Assembly (NCBI RefSeq): GCF_900111325.1
Contig: NZ_FOGW01000027.1
Location: 1-24,761, forward strand
From: Lachnobacterium bovis
Lineage (GTDB): Bacteria; Bacillota; Clostridia; Lachnospirales; Lachnospiraceae
Reading direction: 5' to 3'
Length of the DNA: 24,761 nt
Every line of letters begins with the position of its first letter. Within the stretch, counting starts at the first letter, position 1. The translations under genes and the position numbers were made by a program. The notes beneath the pieces were generated by a model that was not told the DNA's origin, ran no database searches, and saw only the letters and a program-made list of their open reading frames with translations. Positions 24,416 through 24,761 of this stretch are shown here, in pieces.

Positions 24416-24604
24416 CGACATAAAAAAATGTCTTTAAGAATTGCAACGACAAAAACTTTGATAACTAAATAGTGAAAAACCTTGAAAGATTCTAAAGAGA
24501 ATTATTCAAGTAATCGAAAGATTACACGAACAGCATCTGAGAGAAGATGCACCTTTAAACAGTAACAAGGAAATTAGCCAAGCTAAGTTCTGAGAATCAA
24601 ATTT
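24416..24604 (+). other. 16S rRNA leader with hairpins and boxA-like element
   Basis: The leader holds a GACAT/ATGTC hairpin (24418-24433 region). A boxA-like sequence, ACTTTGATAACTAAATAG, follows at about 24455-24472, resembling the CTTTGAAAACT elements of Firmicutes rRNA leaders. Next come the hairpin GTAATC-GAAA-GATTAC (24510-24525) and the hairpin GCATCT-GAGAGA-AGATGC (24533-24550). The first element may bind the Nus antitermination factors. The others are probably processing or folding elements. The roles are inferred from position. Confidence 0.5.

Positions 24605-24761
<157 letters not shown>

Overview
The window is the replication-origin neighbourhood of an AT-rich Gram-positive (Firmicutes) chromosome, most likely a Lachnospiraceae (Clostridium cluster XIVa) species. 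Three things point there: the gene order around dnaA, two conserved unknowns (DUF3881 and DUF4446 types) downstream of parAB, and the 5' end of a 16S rRNA gene at the right edge whose V1 region looks like that family. No species can be named from sequence alone.

Left arm (minus strand, leading away from oriC). Starting at the origin: rpmH, rnpA, yidD, yidC and jag form the ribosomal protein L34 / RNase P / membrane insertase cluster, which ends in a strong terminator. Then come mnmE, mnmG and rsmG (tRNA U34 and 16S rRNA modification), ending at a terminator shared with a convergent gene. That convergent gene (6486-7424, plus strand) is an alpha/beta-hydrolase-fold protein with a degraded active site, and it is the only gene here that runs against the replication fork. 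Upstream of it lies a 1.34 kb, very AT-rich stretch with no gene and three perfect parS sites. Beyond that come parA, parB, a DUF4446 protein, a DUF3881 protein, tRNA-Arg(CCT) with a nested-hairpin terminator, and a long membrane-anchored coiled-coil protein cut by the left edge.

Origin. DnaA-box-like 9-mers occur both between rpmH and dnaA and between dnaA and dnaN, so oriC looks bipartite as in Bacillus. The dnaA-dnaN half ends in a C-cluster, a trio-like stretch and an AT-rich run just before dnaN.

Right arm (plus strand). dnaA, dnaN, a small S4-domain gene (yaaA/rlbA), recF, gyrB and gyrA encode initiation, the sliding clamp, gap repair and DNA gyrase. recF overlaps the S4 gene by 4 bases. 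gyrA ends in a terminator. About 400 bp of AT-rich DNA with a 3 x 25 bp tandem repeat follows, then tRNA-Ser(GCT) and an rRNA operon with their own consensus promoters. The 16S gene runs off the right edge.

Most of the window is ordinary core-genome content. The points worth a second look are the parS-rich gene desert with its flanking palindrome and head-on pseudo-hydrolase, the unrecognised coiled-coil membrane protein, a YidC that lacks the usual groove arginine and carries a large insertion, and a Gly in the quinolone-region acidic position of GyrA.
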